A stretch of DNA of 9,838 nt from JASFQI01 sp050115555 (GCA_050115555.1 JASFQI010000177.1:1-9838), one strand, 5' to 3'. Shown: positions 1-5,690, numbered from the stretch's first letter. Notes: generated by a model from the letters alone, not told the origin. Made by a program: numbers and translations.

Positions 1-87
1 GTCTTTCGGGCGGAGGTGGTCGTCCGGGACGATCTTGATGAAACGCTTCGCGGCGCCGGGGGGTTCGGGCACAGCGGGGTGAACTGA
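1..87 (+). CDS. dut: dUTP diphosphatase, C-terminal end (partial)
   Basis: Only the last 28 codons and the TGA stop are in the window; the 5' part lies to the left. Reading frame 1 gives a tail with LDETLRGAGGFGHSG, which matches motif V of trimeric dUTPases (usually RGxGGFGSTG). In this family the flexible arm closes over the dUTP bound in the neighbouring subunit. The enzyme hydrolyses dUTP to dUMP and diphosphate, keeping uracil out of DNA and supplying the dTMP precursor. The usual Ser-Thr-Gly at the end of motif V reads His-Ser-Gly here, a mild variation. The call rests on this one motif, but it is distinctive. An intrinsic terminator follows about 30 nt after the stop, so the gene ends its transcription unit. 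Confidence 0.8.
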   Translation, partial: VFRAEVVVRDDLDETLRGAGGFGHSGVN

Positions 88-117
88 ATCCTTCCCGCAA
101 GGGGCGCTGCGCAGGAA

Positions 118-144
118 AAGGCCCCTGCCCGGGCCTTCTTCGTT
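118..144 (+). terminator. Rho-independent terminator after dut
   Basis: A perfect 7-bp GC-rich stem (AAGGCCC at 118-124, GGGCCTT at 131-137) with a 6-nt loop is followed by the pyrimidine/T-rich stretch CTTCGTT. It lies 30 nt after the dut stop and before the next gene's leader. The T tract is imperfect, so efficiency is uncertain. Confidence 0.6.
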
Positions 145-150
145 TCTGAT

Positions 151-216
151 GAGGCCCTGAGGTGGCATCAGAGGCATTCCCTGCCACGCGAAGATGCCTC
201 GCAATGGAAGGGCCTC
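151..216 (+). other. Candidate structured RNA leader (pseudoknot-like)
   Basis: Three perfect helices can be drawn in the 5' leader of the walJ-like gene. An 8-bp outer stem pairs 151-158 with 209-216 (GAGGCCCT/AGGGCCTC). A 6-bp stem pairs 162-167 with 182-187 (GTGGCA/TGCCAC). A 7-bp stem pairs 171-177 with 194-200 (GAGGCAT/ATGCCTC). The last two interleave in the order of an H-type pseudoknot, with connectors of 3, 4 and 6 nt. A competing hairpin (CCTCT 213-217 with AGAGG 224-228) would break the outer stem just upstream of the ribosome binding site. I do not recognise a known riboswitch class. In GC-rich DNA some of this could be chance. Confidence 0.3.
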
Positions 217-250
217 TCTTTCCAGAGGACTCTGTCCCGGAGAATCTGCG

Positions 251-1027
251 ATGCGGTTTTCTGTACTGGCTTCGGGAAGCAGCGGCAATGCCCTTTACGT
301 GGAAACCGCGGAGACGGGTATTCTCATCGACGCAGGGCTGAGCTGCAAGGAGACCCTGCGACGCCTTGAGGCCGTGGGTGCGGACCCGGAAAGGGTCGAT
401 GCCTTGGTCCTCACCCATGAGCACACGGACCACATTCGAGGCGCAGGACCGGTGGCGAGACGCTTGGGCATCCCTGTGTACGCCAACCGGCCCACGCTTG
501 AGCAAAGCGCCCGGAACCTGGGGAACCTTCCCGAGACCGTGCTGTTTCGCACGGGGAGCGCCCTGAACATCGGGGATCTCACCATTGAGACCTTCACCAA
601 GTGTCATGACGCAGCCGACCCCGTAGGGCTTGTCCTATCCGTCGGCGGGGTGAGACTGGGGATGATCACCGATCTGGGACGCAGCACCCGGCTGGTGGAG
701 CACCGCCTGAAGGGATGCCAGGCCCTGGTCATGGAATTCAACCACGATCTCGACCTGCTGGAGCAGGGATCCTACCCGGTGCACCTGAAGCGGCGAATCC
801 GCGGACCGGAAGGACACCTCTCAAACGGCCAGGCCCAGGACCTGATCCGGACCCTGGCCCACGAGGGGCTCAGCGTCCTGATCCCGGCCCACATGAGCAG
901 GGAAAACAACCGGCCCGAAATGGCGTACCAGGAGGCGGGGCGCGTGATGGCCGGGTGCGGCCTGAATCGTTCACGGATCGAGGTGAGCCTTCAGGACGAG
1001 CCCCTGTCCCTGATCGAGCTTGATTGA
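251..1027 (+). CDS. MBL-fold metallo-hydrolase, WalJ/YycJ-like
   Basis: This is a 258-residue metallo-beta-lactamase-fold hydrolase of the YycJ/WalJ type, proteins linked in other bacteria to nuclease or DNA-processing roles. The N-terminus MRFSVLASGSSGNA is the family signature. The metal site is visible: HEHTDH at 56-61, His119, Asp141, and His189 and His214 towards the C-terminus, so the dinuclear (usually zinc) centre looks intact. The start at 251 is chosen because the signature begins there and GGAGA (239-243) sits 7 nt upstream. An in-frame ATG at 194 would add 19 residues of non-conserved sequence and lies inside a predicted RNA stem. No signal peptide or membrane segment is seen, so it should be cytoplasmic. 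It lies 104 nt before the trmL-like gene and could be co-transcribed with it. The exact substrate cannot be read from the sequence. Confidence 0.88.
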   Translation: MRFSVLASGSSGNALYVETAETGILIDAGLSCKETLRRLEAVGADPERVDALVLTHEHTDHIRGAGPVARRLGIPVYANRPTLEQSARNLGNLPETVLFRTGSALNIGDLTIETFTKCHDAADPVGLVLSVGGVRLGMITDLGRSTRLVEHRLKGCQALVMEFNHDLDLLEQGSYPVHLKRRIRGPEGHLSNGQAQDLIRTLAHEGLSVLIPAHMSRENNRPEMAYQEAGRVMAGCGLNRSRIEVSLQDEPLSLIELD

Positions 1028-1107
1028 GGTCGCCTCGATTCGGAATTCCCCTGAAGGATCCCATAGCCCGGGCAGGCGCAGAACCACGGAGCCCTCTCGG
1101 GGTCAAG

Positions 1108-1128
1108 GTCCCTCGAGATAGAGGGGAC
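1108..1128 (+). promoter_or_regulatory. Hairpin enclosing the trmL ribosome binding site
   Basis: The Shine-Dalgarno GAGGGG (1121-1126) of the gene starting at 1132 lies in the 3' arm of a hairpin. GTCCCTC (1108-1114) pairs with GAGGG plus GAC (1121-1128), with one bulged G and the 6-nt loop GAGATA. A further CCCTCT at 1092-1097 can pair with AGAGGG at 1120-1125 instead. Translation may therefore depend on unfolding, for instance by ribosomes or by read-through transcription from the gene upstream. Confidence 0.35.
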
Positions 1129-1131
1129 GGA

Positions 1132-1611
1132 ATGGACGCCCATCGAATCCTGCACAATCCAGCCCTTCACGTTGCGCTCTACCAACCCGAAATCCCGGCC
1201 AATACCGGCAACATCGCCCGGCTTTGCGGCGCTGCGGAACTCACCCTTCACCTCATCCACCCCCTGGGTTTTCAGGTGGACGACCGGCACCTCAGGCGCG
1301 CCGGGCTGGACTACTGGCCGGAGGTGGACGTACGTCATCACCGGAGCTTTCAGGAATACCTGGAGGCGAAAGGGTTCGCAGGCCGCATCCTGGGGTTCAG
1401 CAGGCACGCAGAGCCCCTGTATACCGAGGCTTTGATGGAGCACGGTGACCATCTCCTGTTCGGTCCCGAGACCCGCGGGCTCCCCGCTGAGATCACAAGG
1501 ACCTATCCCTGCTTCCGCATACCCATCTGGGGTCGTGTGCGAAGCCTGAATCTCTCCACATCCGTGGGCATTGTGGCCTATCACGGTCTGCACGCCATGG
1601 GGCGGTTTTAG
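1132..1611 (+). CDS. trmL: tRNA (cytidine/uridine-34 2'-O)-methyltransferase, TrmL-like
   Basis: This 159-residue protein matches the size of TrmL (about 157 in E. coli), the minimal SPOUT methyltransferase. TrmL uses S-adenosylmethionine to methylate the 2'-OH of the wobble nucleotide in tRNA-Leu isoacceptors. The trefoil-knot motifs occur in order: PANTGNIAR (22-30), HPLGF followed by the acidic pair Asp50-Asp51 and HLRRAGLDYW (53-62), LLFGPETRGLP (108-118) and VRSLNLSTSVGIV (136-148). In the last motif the common Asn of LSNS is Thr, a conservative change. The catalytic-type Arg30 and the cofactor-knot residues are present. The start at 1132 follows GAGGGG at 1121-1126, and an upstream ATG at 1024 would add 36 unconserved residues overlapping the previous gene. 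SpoU relatives with other tRNA targets cannot be fully excluded, but the short length without an RNA-binding extension favours TrmL. Confidence 0.9.
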   Translation: MDAHRILHNPALHVALYQPEIPANTGNIARLCGAAELTLHLIHPLGFQVDDRHLRRAGLDYWPEVDVRHHRSFQEYLEAKGFAGRILGFSRHAEPLYTEALMEHGDHLLFGPETRGLPAEITRTYPCFRIPIWGRVRSLNLSTSVGIVAYHGLHAMGRF

Positions 1612-1697
1612 GCGGGCCTGCGCAGGGGCGCGAAACGGAAGGGGAATCCACAGAGAACCAGTCGCACTACCTGTTTTGCGAACAAGGAGAAAACCGG

Positions 1698-2318
1698 ATG
1701 ATTCAAAGATGGGGAAATGAAACAGGGCTGCTCTTGATCGACGTTCAACGAGGCGTGGACGATCTTCAACACTGGGGAGGCAGCAAAGGGAGAAGAAACC
1801 ATCCCCAGGCCGAGACGCGGATCACCGCCCTGCTGAGTGTATGGAGAGAAAGGGCGCTACCGGTGTTCTACACGCTCCATGATTCCCGGGAGGCGGAATC
1901 CCCGCTCAAGGCGAATGCCCCCGGAGGTGCCTTCAAGCCCGGCCTCGAACCACGGGACGACGAGCCGGTGATTCAAAAGGATGTGAACAGTGGCTTTATC
2001 GGGACGAACCTGGATCTGGTGCTTCGGCGAAACCGCATCACCCGGTTGGTCGTGGCCGGCTTTTTCACGAACATGTGCGTGGCCTCCACGGTCCGGATGG
2101 CAGGGAACATGGGATGGGACACGTACCTCGTGAGGGATGCGTGCGCCTGCACGAACCGCATCGGGCCCGACGGCAAGGACTTCGATCCGGAGCTCCTTCA
2201 CGAAACGACTGTGGCCACACTGCACGGGGAGTTCTGCACGTCCTTGATCACGGAAGACGTCCTCTCCCTGGCGAAGCGGGACATGCCTTCCCTGAATCGC
2301 GTGCAGGGAAACGAATGA
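1698..2318 (+). CDS. Isochorismatase-family cysteine hydrolase
   Basis: This is a 206-residue cytoplasmic cysteine hydrolase of the isochorismatase/nicotinamidase superfamily. The catalytic triad is recognisable: Asp15 in GLLLIDVQ, Lys94 in VIQKDVNSGF and Cys127 in GFFTNMCVASTVRMA. The typical downstream strand DTYLVRDACA (141-150) and a LHGEF segment (175-179) follow. Family members hydrolyse amides or vinyl ethers (nicotinamide, isochorismate, ureidoacrylate, N-carbamoyl compounds). The substrate here cannot be assigned from sequence. The start is supported by AAGGAGA (1684-1690) 7 nt before the ATG. It stands alone between the trmL-like gene (86-nt gap) and a strong promoter for the next gene, and no neighbour points to siderophore, NAD or pyrimidine metabolism. 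A 7-bp hairpin (2288-2294 with 2304-2310) overlaps its 3' end. Confidence 0.85.
   Translation: MIQRWGNETGLLLIDVQRGVDDLQHWGGSKGRRNHPQAETRITALLSVWRERALPVFYTLHDSREAESPLKANAPGGAFKPGLEPRDDEPVIQKDVNSGFIGTNLDLVLRRNRITRLVVAGFFTNMCVASTVRMAGNMGWDTYLVRDACACTNRIGPDGKDFDPELLHETTVATLHGEFCTSLITEDVLSLAKRDMPSLNRVQGNE
2288..2310 (+). terminator. Weak hairpin at the end of the cysteine hydrolase gene
   Basis: A perfect 7-bp stem TTCCCTG (2288-2294) / CAGGGAA (2304-2310) with a 9-nt loop lies inside the last codons. There is no T tract after it, so it may be an RNA 3'-end stabiliser, a poor terminator or chance. Confidence 0.2.
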
Positions 2319-2391
2319 AGCGGATTTGCGCGTGCGTCTCATGCGTCTCTCGGGGTTCTTGCTCCTTGTCTTTGCGAATGTATGGAATCCC

Positions 2392-2419
2392 TTGACTCGA
2401 AGATCCATGGGGCTATACT
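2392..2419 (+). promoter_or_regulatory. Sigma-70 promoter for the radical SAM gene
   Basis: TTGACT (2392-2397) and TATACT (2414-2419), each 5/6 to consensus, are separated by 16 bp. Transcription would start near 2426 and give a leader of about 180 nt before the ATG at 2609. No sigma-54 (-24/-12) element was seen here. Confidence 0.65.
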
Positions 2420-2445
2420 GAGGGAATCTTGAATGCTCGTCGTTT

Positions 2446-2532
2446 AGGCGGGCCGATCACGCCTCCCCGCCTCCACAAAGAACGTCCATGCCTTCGAGGG
2501 TAGCCGTTCAGTTGAAAGATCGGCTGATACCC
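2446..2532 (+). other. Two hairpins in the radical SAM 5' leader
   Basis: The first hairpin is a perfect 7-bp stem, AGGCGGG (2446-2452) / CCCGCCT (2466-2472), with a 13-nt loop. The second pairs GGGTAGCCG (2498-2506) with CGGC (2521-2524) and TACCC (2528-2532) across a 3-nt bulge, giving 9 bp. No cobalamin-box or other familiar riboswitch motif is visible. The second hairpin overlaps the small open frame that starts at 2488. Confidence 0.3.
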
Positions 2533-2598
2533 ATTGAGTTCGGTACGCTTTTCGAAGATATGAAAAGGATTCCATTCCCGAAAGAACCCCCCCCCTGA
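2488..2598 (+). CDS. Candidate 36-residue leader peptide ending Pro-Pro-Pro
   Basis: An open frame runs from ATG 2488 to TGA 2596-2598, downstream of the predicted transcription start. It encodes 36 residues: an N-terminus MPSRVAVQLK, a middle containing LIPIEFGTLFEDM, and a tail FPKEPPP. The three terminal prolines are the C9 run 2587-2595. The TGA is the first part of TGAGG, the ribosome binding site of the radical SAM gene, and only 10 nt separate the stop from that ATG. This geometry suits translational coupling or a leader-peptide role. Against it, no good Shine-Dalgarno precedes ATG 2488 and the peptide matches no family I know. It may be a chance open frame. A +1 shift at its end would read directly into the enzyme. 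Confidence 0.3.
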   Translation: MPSRVAVQLKDRLIPIEFGTLFEDMKRIPFPKEPPP

Positions 2599-2608
2599 GG
2601 ATCATGAA

Positions 2609-4105
2609 ATGCGCGTTCTGCTGATTTATCCCGAGTACCCGGACACCTTCTGGAGCTTCAAGCATGCCCTGAAGTTCATTCACAAAAGAGCGGCACACCC
2701 GCCGCTCGGTCTTCTCACCATCGGCGCCATGCTGCCCGAGACATGGTCCAAGAGACTGAAGGACCTGAATGTGACCAAGCTCACGGACAAGGATCTGGCA
2801 TGGGCGGATTGCGCGTTTCTCAGCGGTATGGTCGTTCAGAAAGCGTCCGCCCGCCGCATCATTTCCCGTTGTAAAAAGGCGGGTCTTCGCGTGGTGGCAG
2901 GCGGACCGCTCTTTACCAATGAGCACGAAGAATTCGAAGAGGTCGACCACTTCGTTTTGAACGAAGCGGAGATCACGTTGCCGCTTTTTCTGGAGGACTT
3001 CGAGAAGGGAAGGGCGAAGCGGATCTATGAAACACGCGAGTTTGCCGACATCACACAGACCCCTGTTCCCCAGTGGGACTTGGCCATGCTCAAGCGATAC
3101 GCGGGCATGAGCATTCAGTTCTCCCGGGGATGCCCGTTCAACTGCGAGTTCTGCAATGTCACGGCGCTGTTCGGTCACAGGCCGAGAATCAAGACATCCC
3201 AGCAGATTGTTCGAGAGCTGGACGGCCTTTATCGCATGGGCTGGCGGGGGAACATCTTTTTCGTGGACGACAACTTCATCGGAAACAAGGGGTACTTGAA
3301 AAAGCATCTTCTGCCCGCACTCATTCGATGGCGAAAAGGAAAACGGGGTATTCCGTTCAATACAGAGGCTTCGATCAACCTGGCGGACGATGAGGAGTTG
3401 ATGTCCATGATGGTGGAGGCGGGGTTCGATTCCGTTTTCATCGGCATTGAAACACCGGATGAGAAGTGTCTGGCGGAGTGCAACAAGAGGCAGAACACGA
3501 ACCGCGATCTCGTGGCCAGCGTAAAGACGATTCAACGATCCGGCCTGCAGGTTCAGGGCGGATTCATCGTAGGGTTCGACAGCGATACGCCTTCCATTTT
3601 TCAACGGCAGATTGATTTTATTCAGAAGAGCGGCATTGTGACCGCCATGGTGGGGCTGCTTCAGGCGCCGGCCGGCACTCGGTTGTATGAACGGATGAAG
3701 AAGGACGGACGGCTCCTAGGTCCCATGTCCGGGAACACGGATGGGACGACCAATATTCTGCCCAAAATGGGATTGGAAAAGCTTCACGAAGGATACCGTA
3801 CGATTATGCGAAATATCTACTCACCGAAGCATTACTATCGTCGGGTAAAGACCTTCCTTCGGGAGTACCGGGTTCCGAGAGTCCATTCCTCCCTGGATCT
3901 CCAGCGCTTCCTGGCCCTGTTTCGTTCCGGGTTTCGCCTGGGGATTTTCGGAAAGGAGCGCTTTCAATACTGGCGGCTGCTGGCCTGGACGTTTATCTAT
4001 CGCCGTCGACTCCTCCCGCTGGCCGTCACCCTCATGATTTATGGGCACCACTTTCGAAAGACCTATGAGTGCGAGGCAATCGAACAGGCAATGAAGCTTC
4101 CGTAA
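2609..4105 (+). CDS. B12-binding-domain radical SAM protein (HpnP-like group, DUF4070-type C-terminus)
   Basis: This 498-residue protein has a class B radical SAM layout. An N-terminal Rossmann-like cobalamin-binding region (about 1-135) starts MRVLLIYPEYPDTFWSFKHA and continues PPLGLL and VVAGGPLF. A radical SAM barrel (about 165-390) carries RGCPFNCEFC with Cys175, Cys179 and Cys182 (CxxxCxxC) for the 4Fe-4S cluster. A basic C-terminal domain of the DUF4070 kind follows. The DxHxxG base-off cobalamin ligand motif is absent, as in related members. The group includes hopanoid C-2 methylase HpnP and the bacteriochlorophyll methylases BchQ/BchR, but most members have no known substrate. No hopanoid, squalene or chlorophyll gene lies nearby, so I leave function open. 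The start at 2609 has TGAGG (2596-2600) 8 nt upstream and matches the family N-terminus. A dedicated promoter and long leader suggest independent control. Confidence 0.88.
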   Translation: MRVLLIYPEYPDTFWSFKHALKFIHKRAAHPPLGLLTIGAMLPETWSKRLKDLNVTKLTDKDLAWADCAFLSGMVVQKASARRIISRCKKAGLRVVAGGPLFTNEHEEFEEVDHFVLNEAEITLPLFLEDFEKGRAKRIYETREFADITQTPVPQWDLAMLKRYAGMSIQFSRGCPFNCEFCNVTALFGHRPRIKTSQQIVRELDGLYRMGWRGNIFFVDDNFIGNKGYLKKHLLPALIRWRKGKRGIPFNTEASINLADDEELMSMMVEAGFDSVFIGIETPDEKCLAECNKRQNTNRDLVASVKTIQRSGLQVQGGFIVGFDSDTPSIFQRQIDFIQKSGIVTAMVGLLQAPAGTRLYERMKKDGRLLGPMSGNTDGTTNILPKMGLEKLHEGYRTIMRNIYSPKHYYRRVKTFLREYRVPRVHSSLDLQRFLALFRSGFRLGIFGKERFQYWRLLAWTFIYRRRLLPLAVTLMIYGHHFRKTYECEAIEQAMKLP

Positions 4106-4126
4106 GGAAGAGACCCCCCTCATCAA

Positions 4127-4155
4127 GGCCGTGCAGGCGCTTGAGACGCATGGCC
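4127..4155. terminator. Hairpin between convergent genes
   Basis: GGCCGTGC (4127-4134) pairs with GCATGGCC (4148-4155), 8 bp with one G-U, in the 59-nt gap between the convergent radical SAM and regulator genes. Its position suits a bidirectional terminator, but no T run follows on either strand. Confidence 0.3.
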
Positions 4156-4164
4156 ACGACAGGA

Positions 4165-5532
4165 TCAAAGACCCAGATCTCCGATTTTGCTGAGCAGGGT
4201 GTTTCGGTGGATCCCAAGCCTCTTCGCGGCCTCCTTCCGGCTTCCGTTCACGCTGTCGAGCACGCTGCCGATGTAACGCCGTTCAAACGCCTTGACGGCC
4301 TCCTTCAAGGAGCAGTCACGCATGGGGATGGAGGAGACTTGCGCGTCCAGCGGGATGTCGCCCCTCTGAATCGTCTGCTTACGCGTGAGGGTGCAGATAC
4401 GTAGGACCAGGTTTTCGAGTTCCCGGACGTTTCCCGGCCAGTCGTACTCCATCAGAAGTTGGCAGGCCCCCTTGGTGAATCGCTTCGGGCCCGCTCCGTG
4501 GGCCTTGCGGTAGCGGTTGAGGAAGTGCTTTGCGAGCAGGGGGATGTCCTTTCGCCGTTTTCTCAGCGGAGGCAGGCGGATCGGAAAGACGTTGAGGCGG
4601 AAGTACAGGTCCTCCCGAAACGTGCCATTGGAAATCATGTGATGGAGACTCCGGTTGCAGGCGGCCACAAAACGCACGTCCACGCGGGTCACACAGGTGC
4701 TTCCGAGGCGCTCGAACTCCTTCTCCTGAATGAAACGGAGCAGCTTGGCCTGAAGGTGGACGTCCAGGGAGTCGATATCATCCAGAAACACGGTTCCCTT
4801 GTCCGCCCTTTCCATCTTTCCGGGAAGGGTCCTGACGGCCCCGGTGAATGCCCCGCGGTTGTGCCCGAAGAGCTCCCGCTCCATGAGGGTTTGGGGCACC
4901 GCAGCACAGTTGACTACGGAAAAGGGTTTGTCCCAGCGGGTACTTCGGCTGTGAATGGCCCGGGCTACCAGCTCCTTTCCCGTACCGCTTTCCCCCTGAA
5001 TCAGAACGGCCCCGTTGCTTCGAGCAATGGTGACGATGTACTGAAAGACCTCCTGCATTCGCTCATCCTGCCCTACCATCTCCTCAAAGGGCTGGCTTCC
5101 CCTGTTCTTGTTCCCCGGGGACATCTCTTTCGGCCCGGCGGGGCTTTTCTTCAGGGCCCGGTGGATCAGGTCGTGCAGGTCATGCACCTCGAAAGGTCTT
5201 GTCATGTATTCAAAGGCCCCGGCCTTGATGGCGCGAACAGCTGTCTGGATCTCCAGGACCTCTGTCACCACGATCACTTCGAGTGCCGGATGGATCCGCT
5301 TCAGCTTGTCAAGCAGTTGGATGCCGTCAGCGTCGGGTAGCAGAACATCCAGTAAGACCACATCCACAAGGTGTTCTAGAAGGCAGGCCACGGCGTCGCC
5401 TGAGTTCGCAGCCGAAAAGACCTCGAAGCTGCATCCAAGGGCCGCCTGAAGGGCGTGATCCTTCCTCAATTCTTCGCCTACCAAAAGGATTTTATTCCGG
5501 GTTTCTTTACCCTTTATGGATTCCTGATACAT
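4165..5532 (-). CDS. Sigma-54-dependent response regulator, NtrC family, with atypical receiver
   Basis: This 455-residue protein has three domains. The receiver (about 13-130) keeps phospho-acceptor Asp62 in LLDVLLPDADG and Thr90. It has Gly19-Glu20-Glu21 where the Mg-binding acidic pair is expected, and Arg112 (TRPF) for the conserved Lys. The AAA+ domain (about 150-390) has Walker A GESGTGKE (180-187), intact GAFTGA sigma-54 contact loop (228-233), Walker B FLDDID (249-254) with Asp for the usual Glu, and FREDLYFRLNVF (305-316). A Fis-type helix-turn-helix occupies about 408-450 (SRKEAAKRLGIHRNTLLSKI). Family members bind upstream DNA, oligomerise and remodel sigma-54 holoenzyme by ATP hydrolysis. 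No histidine kinase is adjacent, so it is an orphan here and its target genes are unknown. AAGG lies very close to the ATG; GGAA 6 nt upstream may be the effective ribosome binding site. Confidence 0.92.
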   Translation of the reverse strand: MYQESIKGKETRNKILLVGEELRKDHALQAALGCSFEVFSAANSGDAVACLLEHLVDVVLLDVLLPDADGIQLLDKLKRIHPALEVIVVTEVLEIQTAVRAIKAGAFEYMTRPFEVHDLHDLIHRALKKSPAGPKEMSPGNKNRGSQPFEEMVGQDERMQEVFQYIVTIARSNGAVLIQGESGTGKELVARAIHSRSTRWDKPFSVVNCAAVPQTLMERELFGHNRGAFTGAVRTLPGKMERADKGTVFLDDIDSLDVHLQAKLLRFIQEKEFERLGSTCVTRVDVRFVAACNRSLHHMISNGTFREDLYFRLNVFPIRLPPLRKRRKDIPLLAKHFLNRYRKAHGAGPKRFTKGACQLLMEYDWPGNVRELENLVLRICTLTRKQTIQRGDIPLDAQVSSIPMRDCSLKEAVKAFERRYIGSVLDSVNGSRKEAAKRLGIHRNTLLSKIGDLGL

Positions 5533-5657
5533 ATCCTTTCCAGGCTTTCAAGGTCCTTTGTATTAATTTCTATCACCACAAAAAATCTAACGTGAACTCT
5601 TTGAATCTTATAGAATCGTTAATAAACCTTTTATTGTTCTCTTCTTAGCGGTAACGA

Positions 5658-5686
5658 ATTGCATCACAGCCGGTTGTGAATGTCAA
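5658..5686 (-). promoter_or_regulatory. Probable promoter of the sigma-54 activator gene
   Basis: Read on the minus strand, TTGACA (5686-5681) is followed after 17 bp by TGCAAT (5663-5658). The -35 is perfect and the -10 is 4/6. Transcription would begin near 5651, giving a leader of about 120 nt. A second possible -10, TATAAG (5612-5607), lacks a good -35. Confidence 0.45.
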
Positions 5687-5690
5687 CCGG
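5670..5690. promoter_or_regulatory. Operator-like dyad over the -35
   Basis: CCGGTTG (5670-5676) and CAACCGG (5684-5690) form a perfect 7-bp inverted repeat with a 7-bp spacer. It overlaps the TTGACA of the regulator promoter. No T run follows it on the minus strand, and on the plus strand there is no upstream gene to terminate, so an operator is the better reading. The regulator itself or a dimeric repressor could bind. Confidence 0.4.

Noticed and set aside
194..250. Upstream ATG extending the walJ-like protein by 19 residues
   Set aside because: The family N-terminus begins at 251, which has a good ribosome binding site; the extension is unconserved-looking.
991..1593. 200-codon minus-strand open frame opposite the trmL-like gene
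   Set aside because: Mirror of the trmL codon pattern; no family resemblance.
1617..1626. CCTGCGCAGG palindrome after the trmL-like gene
   Set aside because: It has no loop for a terminator and no T run; a 10-bp palindrome in GC-rich DNA is not remarkable.
2333..2349. Direct repeat TGCGTCTC twice, 1 nt apart
   Set aside because: Too short and only two copies; no link to a mobile element or a known binding site.
2433..2447. Four-codon frame ATG CTC GTC GTT TAG in the radical SAM leader
   Set aside because: Its possible ribosome binding site would lie at or before the predicted transcription start, so it is probably not translated.
2444..3604. 386-codon minus-strand open frame opposite the radical SAM gene
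   Set aside because: Antisense to a well-supported gene, with no recognisable domain; it also runs across the promoter leader.
4459..5340. 293-codon plus-strand open frame opposite the sigma-54 activator
   Set aside because: Antisense to conserved AAA+ motifs and without any domain of its own.
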